The notes below the pieces were generated by a model. That model was not told the DNA's origin, made no database searches, and saw nothing but the letters and a program-made list of their open reading frames with translations. Positions 1 to 7,943 of a DNA stretch of 64,000 nucleotides are shown in pieces. Positions within the stretch are counted from its first letter, which is position 1. Each line of letters starts with the position of its first letter. The DNA comes from Haloarcula amylolytica JCM 13557 (GTDB lineage Archaea; Halobacteriota; Halobacteria; Halobacteriales; Haloarculaceae): the NCBI RefSeq assembly GCF_000336615.1, contig NZ_AOLW01000050.1, positions 105,656-169,655 of the forward strand, in the 5' to 3' direction. The position numbers and the translations under genes were made by a program.

Positions 1-23
1 TCAGAGATGTGTATAAGAGACAG
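1..23. other. Residual Nextera (Tn5 mosaic end) sequencing adapter
   Basis: Positions 5-23 read AGATGTGTATAAGAGACAG, which is exactly the 19-bp Tn5 mosaic end used in Nextera libraries. The first four bases resemble the adjoining adapter sequence. This is technical sequence at a contig edge. Genomic sequence begins at 24, where the dphB reading frame is open. Confidence 0.96.
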
Positions 24-197
24 GTCCCTGACTTCGATACTCGTCTCCAGTACGTCCTCCAGCGTTTCGAGGTCGGTACCAACCAGCCGGCTCGTGTAAA
101 ACTCCGCGAACACCCGGTCGGCGTCTCGGATGGCGTCGCGGCCGGCGACCGTGACCGAGCGCTCGTCGTAGAGGCCCAGCCCGACGAATGTGAGCAT
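24..197 (-). CDS. dphB: Diphthine synthase, N-terminal 58 residues (cut by contig end)
   Basis: The protein opens MLTFVGLGLYDERSVTVAGR, the start typical of archaeal DphB. DphB is the SAM-dependent methyltransferase that modifies the diphthamide histidine of elongation factor 2. The visible part is the N-terminal half of the first tetrapyrrole-methylase-type domain, with the GLGLYDERS loop. ATG at 197 has a TTTATG box about 25 nt upstream (219-226), consistent with a leaderless transcript divergent from trm5. The remaining three quarters or so lie beyond the contig end. The loss is technical because the frame runs directly into adapter sequence. Confidence 0.9.
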
Positions 198-272
198 ATC
201 CGGAGTGGGTCGCCGTCGGGCATAAAGGGCGCGAAGCGTCAGGCTTACCGCCCGCGGTCGGGGAGAGAGAGT

Positions 273-1253
273 ATGGGCGTTCCCTGCGTTCGCGTTCCCC
301 GCGAGGCCGGCGAAGAGACGCGCCAACGCCTCGCCGAAGCAAACCTCGTCGACGACGGCTACGACATCACGGTCGTCGACGGGCAGCTATACGTTCCCGT
401 CACCGACCCCGAAGCAGTGCCGTCGGACTTCGTCGTCGTGGAGGCAGACCCGCCGGTCCGCGAGGGCCAGACGATGCCGGCGGACGGACTCGACTTCGAC
501 CCGAGCTACGAGCGCATCGGCGACGTCGCGATTGTCGACGAGGACGACGCCGACCGGGCGCGGGCGATTGCCGACGCGATTATGGATTCAGACCTGCCCG
601 TGCGAGCGGTGTTGAACCGCGCGTCGAAGATCAAAGGCAAACAGCGGGTCCGGGACTGGGACGTACTCGCTGGCGAAGGGACGGAAGTCACCCACCGGGA
701 GTACGGCTGCACGTTCGACCTCGACCTCGCCGAGGTGTACTTCTCACCGCGGCTAGCGACGGAACGCCATCGTGTCACCGAACAGGTCAGCGAGGGCGAG
801 CAGGCCTTCGACATGTTCGCGGGCGTCGGCCCGTTCGCGATTCCGTTCGCCAAACGCGGCGCGACCTGCGTCGGAACAGACATCAACGAGACGGCAATCG
901 AGTACCTCCGGGCGAACGCACAGCGCAACGGCGTCGCCGACCGCGTGACGGGCATCTGTGGCGACGTACGAGAGGTCGCCGGAGAGTACGAGGGCTGGGC
1001 TGACCGCGTCGTGATGAATCTGCCCCATAGCGCCGACGAGTTTCTGGAGACCGCCGTCCGCCTGGCGGCTGACGACTGTGTCTTTCACTACTACGATATC
1101 CAGCACGAGGACGACCTGTTCGGGCCCGGCGAGCGAGCGATCCGGGCGGCTGCGGAGCCGGCCTACGACGTGACGGTCGAAACGCGACACACTGTCCGGT
1201 CGTATGCCCCGAAGGAACACAACATCGTCTTCGACGTTCGACTGACACGCTGA
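273..1253 (+). CDS. trm5: tRNA (guanine(37)-N1)-methyltransferase Trm5
   Basis: This 326-residue class I SAM methyltransferase makes m1G37 in tRNA, a cytoplasmic modification that prevents frameshifting. The SAM-binding motif DMFAGVGPF is at 180-188, the acidic loop GTDINE at 201-206 and the catalytic-pocket motif NLPHSA at 249-254. The N-terminal part (1-165) is the usual Trm5 D1/D2 region. ATG 273 was chosen because the frame upstream of it overlaps dphB and adapter sequence, and protein similarity starts at MGVPCVRVPREAG. It is divergent from dphB; both act on translation. Confidence 0.93.
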   Translation: MGVPCVRVPREAGEETRQRLAEANLVDDGYDITVVDGQLYVPVTDPEAVPSDFVVVEADPPVREGQTMPADGLDFDPSYERIGDVAIVDEDDADRARAIADAIMDSDLPVRAVLNRASKIKGKQRVRDWDVLAGEGTEVTHREYGCTFDLDLAEVYFSPRLATERHRVTEQVSEGEQAFDMFAGVGPFAIPFAKRGATCVGTDINETAIEYLRANAQRNGVADRVTGICGDVREVAGEYEGWADRVVMNLPHSADEFLETAVRLAADDCVFHYYDIQHEDDLFGPGERAIRAAAEPAYDVTVETRHTVRSYAPKEHNIVFDVRLTR

Positions 1254-1326
1254 AACGAACAGTTATTATCATCACCGGTACGGGGACCGAACTGCTTAAC
1301 GACGAGGAAGTCGGACGCTTGTATCT

Positions 1327-1332
1327 AGGAGG
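1327..1332 (+). promoter_or_regulatory. Shine-Dalgarno site of the UspA gene
   Basis: AGGAGG lies 7 nt before ATG 1340. A full-strength ribosome-binding site stands out here because most starts in this window have none and look leaderless. It implies a transcript with a 5' leader, consistent with a CTTAAC box near 1292. Confidence 0.7.
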
Positions 1333-1339
1333 GTAAAAT

Positions 1340-1753
1340 ATGTACACAATACTCGTCCCCGTCGACGCCGATGAGGACCGCGCCCGCGGCCAGGCCGCCT
1401 TCGTCGCGGAGCTACCGGCTGCTGAGACCGACATCGAGGCCGTCATTACGCACGCATTGACAAAAGAAGAGGCGGAAGCGCCCGAGGAGATACGCAACGT
1501 CGAGCGCATCTCGACAGTGCGCCTCGTGCGTGACTACCTCGAAGACCACGACGTCGATGTCCAGCTGGCCGAGGGTCAGCAGCCGCCTGCGGACGGCATC
1601 ATCGATCTGGCCGAGGAGTTCGACGTCGACCAGATCGTAATGGGGTCCAGGAAGCGGTCGCCGACCGGCAAGGCCGTGTTCGGGAGTGTCTCCCAGCAGG
1701 TCCTGCTTGAGGCGGACGACCCGGTCACCGTCGTCGGGTCCCGAGCGGAGTGA
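1340..1753 (+). CDS. Universal stress protein (UspA family)
   Basis: A 137-residue single-domain UspA-fold protein. It opens MYTILVPVDAD, the first beta strand with the conserved acidic residue. It carries the ATP-binding-type loop GSR-x(n)-GKAVFGSVSQ near 108-122, matching the G-x2-G-x9-G-S/T pattern. Such proteins are small cytoplasmic dimers linked to stress survival in haloarchaea; the specific role is unknown. It is a monocistronic gene between trm5 and tRNA-Thr with its own Shine-Dalgarno site. Confidence 0.88.
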   Translation: MYTILVPVDADEDRARGQAAFVAELPAAETDIEAVITHALTKEEAEAPEEIRNVERISTVRLVRDYLEDHDVDVQLAEGQQPPADGIIDLAEEFDVDQIVMGSRKRSPTGKAVFGSVSQQVLLEADDPVTVVGSRAE

Positions 1754-1831
1754 GAACGTCCCTCTCGGTGGTCCCGATTCGCAATCCTTATTGCGGTTAT
1801 GCGTCCAACAACTGATGTACGCGAGTGACGC

Positions 1832-1905
1832 GCCGGTGTAGCTCAGACTGGCAGAGCGAATCCTTCGTAAGGATTAGGCCGAGGGTTCAAATCCCTCCAC
1901 CGGCT
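1832..1905 (+). tRNA. tRNA-Thr (anticodon CGT)
   Basis: A 74-nt cloverleaf. The acceptor arms GCCGGTG and CACCGGC pair, followed by discriminator T. The D arm is GCTC/GAGC, the anticodon stem AATCC/GGATT encloses the loop TTCGTAA with anticodon CGT, and the T arm is GAGGG-TTCAAAT-CCCTC. CCA is not encoded. There is no intron. It decodes the Thr codon ACG. The last 14-15 bases recur 97 bp downstream (see the repeat at 1989-2003). Confidence 0.95.
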
Positions 1906-2003
1906 TTCTGCGAGGAACGAACGTGACGAGCGAAAGCCAATCTGGGATTTGAAGCAGTGAAGAGCTTTGCTCCGACCGTTGTTCATACTCCCTCCACCGG
2001 CTT
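1892..2003. repeat. Direct duplication of the tRNA-Thr 3' end, possible attachment-site footprint
   Basis: TCCCTCCACCGGCTT is present at 1892-1906 (T arm and acceptor end of tRNA-Thr) and again, identical over 15 bp, at 1989-2003. The 97-bp period between them carries no gene. Duplicated tRNA 3' ends are the classic signature of integrase-mediated insertion (attL/attR). Here the insert is almost entirely gone. Confidence 0.6.
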
Positions 2004-2272
2004 CCGCTTTCGAGTGCTGTTCTGACAAGTACGGTTCCTACCGGAGATGACCTGTCAGCAGCCGTAGGTACTCCGTCGCTGGTCTGACGGGGCTCCACAG
2101 GCCGCATAAAAACGACCCTCATCAGTGACGCGATACGGCGACGGACTGCTGGACGGTACTTCTAGCTGTAAACGATGGTCACACAGTACGGATTACCGGC
2201 GGGTACTGCGGTGTGCCGGCGAGAGCGGCACGACAGACACACTTGCGGACAGTTAGACGGAGTGTGGATCTG
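2004..2272. other. Gene-free stretch downstream of tRNA-Thr
   Basis: No convincing reading frame, RNA or repeat is visible apart from the tRNA 3'-end copy just before it. Frames crossing the region have no family resemblance and poor codon usage. Confidence 0.5.
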
Positions 2273-2578
2273 ATGGATTTCAGAAACGCCTGGCATCGCG
2301 ACACCGATGCAGAGGTCCGTTGCATCGCCTGCGGTGAAACGGTCACCCGGTCGGATGCCCGGGAATACGACAAGTACGGCGACCGCTGGAACCGCGACAA
2401 CAAGTCCTTCGAGTATCTGTGCAAGCCCTGTTATCGGGAGTACTGTCACTTCGACCGGAGCGGGCTGGAAGACCGACTCGAAGCGGCCGGTGCCGGGACC
2501 GTGAGCCGAGACGCGTTTCTCAGGCGCTATCACGACCTAGCCGACGAAACGGAACAGACCCGCGCCGACGGTCGGTGA
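2273..2578 (+). CDS. Small haloarchaeal zinc-binding protein (DUF7562-like)
   Basis: A 101-residue cytoplasmic protein of unknown function. It has two CxxC pairs, CIACG near residue 17 and CKPCY near residue 50, spaced as in a treble-clef or zinc-ribbon site, with the conserved SDAREYDKYGDRW segment between them. The C-terminal part is helical and charged. ATG 2273 starts the conserved region, whereas an upstream in-frame start at 2213 would add unrelated residues. The family name is from memory and the zinc binding is inferred from the cysteine spacing. Confidence 0.75.
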   Translation: MDFRNAWHRDTDAEVRCIACGETVTRSDAREYDKYGDRWNRDNKSFEYLCKPCYREYCHFDRSGLEDRLEAAGAGTVSRDAFLRRYHDLADETEQTRADGR

Positions 2579-2629
2579 GCCGAAAAAAGGGTGCCCTGTC
2601 CGGCGATACGACACCACAACACAGGCCGT

Positions 2630-3670
2630 TCAGGGCGTGATGACCGCCCGACCGTCGATCTCTCGGTCTTCGAGCATCTGTGCGACGGTGTTCACCTCGC
2701 CCAGGTCGTACTGGGTCGTGTGCAGGTCGACTGCACCGCGCTCGACGAGCGCGACCAGTTCCTGGAGTTCGGTGTACTGGCCGACGATGTTGCCCTGATA
2801 GGCGAACTCACCGTTGACGAGCGCCTGCGCGGGTTCGTGGATGTGGCCCCCGTAGCCGATGATGTGGTGGTCGCCGCCGGCGGCACAGATATCGGGCGCG
2901 AGCGCCGTCGTCTCGTCGGCCCCGACGAAATCGAGCACTTGGGCGGCGCCGACGCCGTCGCTGATGGCTTCGACCTCACTGGCAACGTCTTCGCTTTCGG
3001 GGTCGATGGTGTAGTGTGCGCCGAGGTCGTCGGCGAGGTCGCGGGCGGACTGCTTGATGTCGACGGCGACGAGGTCGGCGGCACACATCGCGTCGAGGCA
3101 CTGCAGGCCGATGTGGCCGAGCCCGCCGATACCGATGACGACTGCAGTGTCGCCCGGATTGAGTCCGTCGACGGCTTTCTTCGCCGCGTGGTAGGCCGTG
3201 ATACCGGCGTCGGCGTGCGGGGCGATGTCGGCCGGGTCGACGCCCTCGGGCAGCGGGATGACCGACCGGTCGCTGGTCAGTAGCTGGTCGGCGAAGCCGC
3301 CGTCGGTCGTCAGGCCGTTGAACGCGTCGTTCTCGCAGTACATCGTCTCACCTTGCCGGCACGGTCGGCAGGTGCCACAGGTCTGGACCGGATGACAGAT
3401 GACCTGGTCGCCTTCCGAGACGATGTCGACGTCGTCGCCGGTCTCGACGACTGTCCCGGCGTTCTCGTGGCCCAGCGTCATCGGGAGGTCCTGCGGGACG
3501 TACTGGTCCCACATCCCCTCGATGATGTGATTGTCAGTCTGGCACCACCCGGCCCCTTCGACCTCGACGATGACGTCGTCCCCGGATGCGACCTGTGGCG
3601 CATCTACGTCGTCTATCGAGAGCCCGTCCGACATATCGTGCGTGTACTCGTGGAGTCTGGCTGCGCGCAT
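2630..3670 (-). CDS. Zinc-dependent alcohol dehydrogenase (MDR family)
   Basis: A 346-residue medium-chain dehydrogenase oxidising an alcohol or reducing an aldehyde with NAD(P). Catalytic zinc ligands are Cys43, His68-Glu69 and Asp153. The structural zinc site is Cys98, 101, 104 and 112 in CGTCRPCRQGETMYC. The Rossmann loop is GIGGLGHIG at 180-188. Family length is normal. A strongly AT-rich stretch at about 3690-3725, which reads GATATTTTATATGG on this strand, supplies the promoter. The substrate cannot be told from sequence. It stands alone and converges on the DUF7562-like gene. Confidence 0.9.
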   Translation of the reverse strand: MRAARLHEYTHDMSDGLSIDDVDAPQVASGDDVIVEVEGAGWCQTDNHIIEGMWDQYVPQDLPMTLGHENAGTVVETGDDVDIVSEGDQVICHPVQTCGTCRPCRQGETMYCENDAFNGLTTDGGFADQLLTSDRSVIPLPEGVDPADIAPHADAGITAYHAAKKAVDGLNPGDTAVVIGIGGLGHIGLQCLDAMCAADLVAVDIKQSARDLADDLGAHYTIDPESEDVASEVEAISDGVGAAQVLDFVGADETTALAPDICAAGGDHHIIGYGGHIHEPAQALVNGEFAYQGNIVGQYTELQELVALVERGAVDLHTTQYDLGEVNTVAQMLEDREIDGRAVITP

Positions 3671-3917
3671 CGTTCTGTATCCGGGCGAAACGACATTAAA
3701 TATCCATATAAAATATCATATACATTGCGGTATCGCCCGTTCCACTGTCTGAGAAGAGTATCAGCCACCCGGCCAGCGTCTGTAGACTCCGAAGCCAGGT
3801 ACAAGAAACGGTGCGTGTGATGACGCTCTCAGCTACACAGACTACCGGCTGTCATCTCGTGGAGAATATTGCTACCCCGAGGTAGCGAGTATCTTCAGGG
3901 AGGTACAGCCGACAGTA

Positions 3918-4553
3918 TCAGTCCCGACTGGCTAGCAGTGCGGCCCCGAGCAGTGCCACGACGGCGACGGGAATCCCCATTCCGGGGCCGAAGGCCGACG
4001 ACGGTGCGGGGCTGGTCGCGCGGATCGGTTCCTCGACCGGTTCGTCAGCCTCGTACTCCCAGACAGCGGTCTCGTTCCGAACGATATCGGCGTTCGAGGA
4101 CGAGACGTCGGCAGGCATCGTCAGCTGGTACTCGACTGCGACGCCATCGCCGAAGGCCACGTCGGTATCCTCGTTCGCAGTGACGAACGTCCGGTCTTCG
4201 TACGTGACGTTGCCTCCGCTAGCGTTGACCGACACGTCGCTTTCCGGGCCGGGGTTCCAGTCCGTGAACGTCATCGAGAGCGTGACGTTCTCACCCTCCA
4301 GCTCTTGCTCGTACGTCTGGTTCGCCATCCGACTGGTGTTCACGTCGGCCAGGAGATATCCTTCAACCGAGTCATAGCCCTCTTGCTGGGCCTGGCTCTG
4401 GAGCCCGTCGTACACCGACGGGGACATTTCGAGAGTCAGATCGTACTCCGAAACTGTGCCGTCTCCGGCCACTGTCGAGTCAACCGTCGCCGTCACACAG
4501 CCGGAGAGGACGACGAGGGCAGCGAGACCGACCGCAGGGACAATTCGATGCAT
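3918..4553 (-). CDS. Secreted lipoprotein-type protein with C-terminal membrane anchor
   Basis: A 211-residue protein with an N-terminal signal ending in lipobox LSGC (Cys19), a beta-rich, Asn-glycosylation-rich extracellular domain (several NxT/S sites), and a C-terminal FGPGMG motif followed by a hydrophobic helix and a short charged tail. The repeated TVAGDGTVSEYDLTLEM region resembles LppM-like lipoproteins. Its function is unknown. Having both a lipid anchor and a C-terminal PGF-CTERM-like segment is unusual; one may be vestigial. It is monocistronic. Confidence 0.75.
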   Translation of the reverse strand: MHRIVPAVGLAALVVLSGCVTATVDSTVAGDGTVSEYDLTLEMSPSVYDGLQSQAQQEGYDSVEGYLLADVNTSRMANQTYEQELEGENVTLSMTFTDWNPGPESDVSVNASGGNVTYEDRTFVTANEDTDVAFGDGVAVEYQLTMPADVSSSNADIVRNETAVWEYEADEPVEEPIRATSPAPSSAFGPGMGIPVAVVALLGAALLASRD

Positions 4554-4607
4554 ACCTCACCGAATCGGGGCGGACGGAATAAGCCTTGTTACCGGGGGCG
4601 ATACGGC

Positions 4608-4850
4608 TCAATGTGTCAGGACCAGTAGCTGGTCGTCAGTTCGGACCAGACAGAAGGGCGACCCGGGGTCTCCGAAGGTGTTCGCCCGCTTTTCGCTGAT
4701 AAAGAGCGTCTCGAACTCGTTGCCACAGGCCGGACAGGCGAACCCCTTCCGGTTCGACAGCGTCATGGTCCCACGGTCGTCTTTCAGCAGCTTGAGCCCG
4801 TGGCGGTACTCGTGTACGTCGAAGCTCCCGCTGACGTCTAGCCGGTCCAT
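4608..4850 (-). CDS. Small zinc-ribbon haloarchaeal protein (DUF7385-like)
   Basis: An 80-residue protein conserved in haloarchaea. The pattern is MDRLDVSGSFDVHEYRHGLK, then one CPACG knuckle at about residue 39, then a beta-rich ANTFGDPGSPFCLVRTDD segment ending in LLVLTH. Older annotations call relatives flagella-cluster proteins, but no archaellum gene is nearby. Only one CxxC is visible plus a single later Cys, so a zinc site would have to be completed by dimerisation or a His. Function unknown. Confidence 0.75.
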   Translation of the reverse strand: MDRLDVSGSFDVHEYRHGLKLLKDDRGTMTLSNRKGFACPACGNEFETLFISEKRANTFGDPGSPFCLVRTDDQLLVLTH

Positions 4851-4892
4851 GCGTGTGAAACGAGTGTCGGCCGTCTAAAACTCGTCGGCGAT

Positions 4893-5756
4893 CTACACCA
4901 GGTTCGCGCCCATATAGAGCACGACGACGAGGAAGATCCAGACGATGTCGACGAAGTGCCAGTACATCGACGCCGTCGAAACGGAGGTGTGCCGTTCAGC
5001 CGAGTACTGCCCGTAGTACGCGCGAACGAAGACGATACCCAGAAGGACAGCCCCCATCGTGACGTGGAGGCCGTGGAGTCCCGTCAGACCGTAGAAGGCG
5101 GAGCCGTAGATGCCGCCACCGATGCTGAAGCCCTTGTGCACGATGAACTCGTAGTACTCGTACACCTGCCCGCCGATGAAGACGATGCCCAGCAGCAGCG
5201 TCGCGCCCAGCAACTTCAGGAACCGGCTTCGGTTTCCGTTCCGGAGCGCGATGTGGCTGTAGTGAAGCGTCACCGAGCTGGCGATCAGAATCAGCGTGTT
5301 GACGATCACCAGCGAGCCGAACACCTCTGGCACTGCCGCCTGCGCCCAGACTTCGCCGCCACGCACGATGAAGTAGTACACGAAGCCAGCGCCGAAGGTG
5401 GCGATTTCGCTCCCGAGGAACAGGAGCATGGCGAACTTCAGCGTCTTGTCCGAGTGGTAGTCCGTCCCGCGCTCCCAGAAGTCGGAGACGAAGGCGTGAT
5501 ACAGCCAGCCGTAGATGCCGACGAGGAAGAGGCCGACGCTCCCGGCCATCGCTCCCGCCCCGACCGTCTGGCTGACTAGTGCGTTCTCGCCCATCGAGAG
5601 CACGAGCAGGGCCGCGCTGACGTAGATTCCCGAACCACCGATCGCCGTCACAAAGGGCCACCAGCTGGCCTCGCCGAACCCGTGGGGCCAGTCCTCCGTC
5701 GCCGGGAGGTGATGCTCCCCGTGCCCGTCGTCCGCGTGTTCATCGGAGACACTCAT
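4893..5756 (-). CDS. coxC: Heme-copper (cytochrome c/quinol) oxidase subunit III
   Basis: A 287-residue membrane protein with seven predicted helices, typical of CoxC, which stabilises the catalytic subunit of terminal oxidases in the cytoplasmic membrane. Diagnostic pieces are the His-rich N-terminus, WPFVTAIGG, the LFLGSEIATFGAGFVYYF helix with its lipid-contacting Glu, GLTGLHGLHVTMG, and YWHFVDIVWIFLVVVLY near the C-terminus. No other oxidase subunit lies in the window. It is divergent from the membrane protein at 5883. Confidence 0.93.
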   Translation of the reverse strand: MSVSDEHADDGHGEHHLPATEDWPHGFGEASWWPFVTAIGGSGIYVSAALLVLSMGENALVSQTVGAGAMAGSVGLFLVGIYGWLYHAFVSDFWERGTDYHSDKTLKFAMLLFLGSEIATFGAGFVYYFIVRGGEVWAQAAVPEVFGSLVIVNTLILIASSVTLHYSHIALRNGNRSRFLKLLGATLLLGIVFIGGQVYEYYEFIVHKGFSIGGGIYGSAFYGLTGLHGLHVTMGAVLLGIVFVRAYYGQYSAERHTSVSTASMYWHFVDIVWIFLVVVLYMGANLV

Positions 5757-5882
5757 ACTAGGGCCCTTGCGAACGGAATACTAAAAGCCCATCCAATTCA
5801 CTGCGGATTGGCCCGGTTCCGTCTCTGAATGGCCCGCCGGCATCCCGGAAGCTACACGGGGGCGAAGGCCCAACTGCCGACG

Positions 5883-7262
5883 ATGACATCTGGGAGGCGT
5901 CGTACGGTCGCGCTGGTGGTGTGTGGGCTGGGCTGGCTGGCCGCGACGGGGACGGCGAGCGCACACGGCGGCAGTCTCGCCGGCGGCGGTCGCGAATCGC
6001 TGACGATACCGACGTGGCTCTTCCTGAGTACCGGTGGTGCGGCCGTCGGCGCGTCGTTCCTGCTGGCCTCGTTCGTCACCGACCGGGCGTTCGTCGAGCG
6101 CATCCACGACTGGGGGCGGCCGCTGTCGGGCGACTACGAGCGTGTCCTAACGCTCGCCGGCCAACTCCTCGGGCTCGCCGGACTCGCCGCGGTGTTCGTC
6201 GTCGGCTTCCTCGGACCGACGAACGCCCGGACGAACCTCGCGATACTGCTCGTCTGGGTCGGCTGGTGGGCCGGGCTGGCGATGACGACGTACCTCGTGG
6301 GGAACAGCTGGGCGACGCTCAATCCGTTCAAGACGCTCGCCGACCTCCTCCCGTCGCTCGACCGCACCTACCCCGCCCGCGTCGGGTCGTGGCCCGCCGT
6401 CGGCGGCCTGCTCGTACTGGTGTGGGTTGAGGTGGTCAGCCCGCTCGCCGACCAGCCGCGCCTGCTCGCGTCGGTCGTCGCCGGCTACTCGGTGCTGACG
6501 CTCGCGGGCGCGCTCGTGTTCGGACCCGAGGACTGGTTCGCTCACGCCGATCCAGTGGAGCGGGTGTTCCGCTACTACGGTCGCTTTGCCCCCATCGGCC
6601 GCGGCGAGGACGGACTCCGACTTCGGCTCCCCGGCATGGACCTCTCGACGCCGCGGCTGGTCGACGGTCCGGACGAGGTGGCGTTCGTGGTCGCCCTGCT
6701 GTGGGTCACGACCTACGACGGGCTGGTCACGACGCCGGCCTGGCGGGACCTGACGACACCACTCGTCGACACTGGCGTCCCGCCGCACCTCCTGTACCCG
6801 GTCGCGCTCGGGATCGGCTTCGCCGGCTTCCTCGGCGTGTATCAACTCGCGGTCCGGCTCTCCCGCGATATGTCGGACACGTATCTGGCTCCGGCAGTGC
6901 TCGCACAGCGGTTCGCGCCGCCGCTTATCGCCATCGCCGTCGGCTACCACTTCGCGCACTACCTCGGGTACTTCCTCGTGCTCGCACCTTCGCTGGCCGT
7001 CGCGCTCACGTCGCCGTTCGCGGACCCGGCAGTAGTGCCGACCATCGAACTACCGGATTGGTTCGGCGCGATTGCGCTCGCGTCGGTCATCATCGGTCAT
7101 CTGGTCGCTATCTGGGTTGCCCACGCCGCCGCGTACGACCTGTTTCCCGCACGGCTGCAGGCGATTCGGTCGCAGTACCCCTTCATCGCGGTCATGGTGT
7201 TCTACACGATGACGAGCCTCTGGGTCGTCTCCCAGCCGGAGGTGGCACTCCCCCATCTATGA
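5883..7262 (+). CDS. Polytopic membrane protein linked to cytochrome oxidase genes
   Basis: About 459 residues with a signal-like first helix ending TASAHGG and about ten further transmembrane helices. It contains paired His residues within helices (GYHFAHYLGYFLV, IIGHLVAIWVAHAA) that could bind metal or heme. ATG 5883 (MTSGRRRT) gives a standard signal sequence; the in-frame ATG at 5829 would add 18 residues. It is divergent from coxC and overlaps the zinc-finger gene by ATGA. I do not recognise a characterised family. Involvement in oxidase assembly is inference from position only. Confidence 0.8.
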   Translation: MTSGRRRTVALVVCGLGWLAATGTASAHGGSLAGGGRESLTIPTWLFLSTGGAAVGASFLLASFVTDRAFVERIHDWGRPLSGDYERVLTLAGQLLGLAGLAAVFVVGFLGPTNARTNLAILLVWVGWWAGLAMTTYLVGNSWATLNPFKTLADLLPSLDRTYPARVGSWPAVGGLLVLVWVEVVSPLADQPRLLASVVAGYSVLTLAGALVFGPEDWFAHADPVERVFRYYGRFAPIGRGEDGLRLRLPGMDLSTPRLVDGPDEVAFVVALLWVTTYDGLVTTPAWRDLTTPLVDTGVPPHLLYPVALGIGFAGFLGVYQLAVRLSRDMSDTYLAPAVLAQRFAPPLIAIAVGYHFAHYLGYFLVLAPSLAVALTSPFADPAVVPTIELPDWFGAIALASVIIGHLVAIWVAHAAAYDLFPARLQAIRSQYPFIAVMVFYTMTSLWVVSQPEVALPHL

Positions 7263-7561
7263 CTGACACAGCAACCCAATCAGCGGCAGCGACAGGCACC
7301 GCCATCGACGAGACATACGACGTTCCGGCCGACGCCACAGCCTACACCTGTTCGTATTGCGGCCGGCCGTTCGCCCGCGAGTCCTGGCTCGCGCTCCACC
7401 GCGGCCTGGCCCACCCCAGCGAACTCGACGACGAGGAGGTCGAGGCCTTCCGGGCGGCCCACGACGAGGAGGAAGCGTCGCTTTCGGCGTTCCGACTGCA
7501 GGCGCTGGGCGCGCTCGTGCTCATCTACTTCGGCTTCCTGATGGTGTACGCGCTCGTCTAA
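7259..7561 (+). CDS. C2H2 zinc finger fused to a C-terminal transmembrane helix
   Basis: A 100-residue protein. It has a low-complexity acidic N-terminus and a classical finger (CSYCGRPFARESWLALHRGLAHP, about residues 31-53, spacing C-x2-C-x12-H-x4-H). An acidic helix and one hydrophobic helix (ALGALVLIYFGFLMVYALV) follow at the very C-terminus. It overlaps the preceding membrane-protein gene by ATGA, so the two are translated together. A single finger next to a membrane anchor argues for protein binding rather than DNA binding. Function unknown. Confidence 0.85.
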   Translation: MTDTATQSAAATGTAIDETYDVPADATAYTCSYCGRPFARESWLALHRGLAHPSELDDEEVEAFRAAHDEEEASLSAFRLQALGALVLIYFGFLMVYALV

Positions 7562-7656
7562 CCGACGCCGTATCGTCCGCTCGGTCTGGAGCCTCGCTGT
7601 TGGCCGGCAGACGGGAAGCGAAGCGTTGATGGGTCGCAGGTGACCAAACAGTGGGT

Positions 7657-7941
7657 ATGGACCTTCGCGTTATCGACAAATCCGACACGGAACTCTCTAT
7701 CGAAATCGCCGGTGAGGACCACACGTTCATGAACGTCATCAAGGGGGCGCTGCTGGAGACAGCGGGCGTCACAGCGGCGACCTACGACGTGAACCCGGAA
7801 CAATCCGGTGGCCAGACAGACCCGGTCCTGACCATCAAAACCGAGGAGGGCGTCGACGCGCTCGAAGCCCTCGAAGACGGGACTGACGCCGTCATCGAGA
7901 AGGCGGACAACTTCACTGACGCGTTCGAAGCCGCCGCGTAA
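7657..7941 (+). CDS. rpo11: DNA-directed RNA polymerase subunit Rpo11 (L)
   Basis: A 94-residue subunit, homologous to eukaryotic Rpb11 and the bacterial alpha N-terminal domain, which pairs with Rpo3 to nucleate polymerase assembly. The signature segment [14 protein letters not shown] is near residues 19-32, followed by the [18 protein letters not shown] strand. ATG 7657 fits the conserved N-terminus [17 protein letters not shown] better than the GTG at 7651. Length is normal. Confidence 0.95.
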   Translation: MDLRVIDKSDTELSIEIAGEDHTFMNVIKGALLETAGVTAATYDVNPEQSGGQTDPVLTIKTEEGVDALEALEDGTDAVIEKADNFTDAFEAAA

Positions 7942-7943
7942 TT

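Noticed and set aside
9..272. Apparent N-terminal extension of the Trm5 reading frame
   Set aside because: It begins in adapter sequence, overlaps dphB antisense, and the family N-terminus starts at 273.
1843..2122. Minus-strand frames across tRNA-Thr giving SRWRDLNPRP-type peptides
   Set aside because: This peptide pattern is the usual artefact of translating a tRNA 3' end antisense.
2591..3820. Long plus-strand frames opposite the alcohol dehydrogenase
   Set aside because: They are mirror frames caused by high GC at third positions; no family resemblance and the dehydrogenase motifs are unambiguous.
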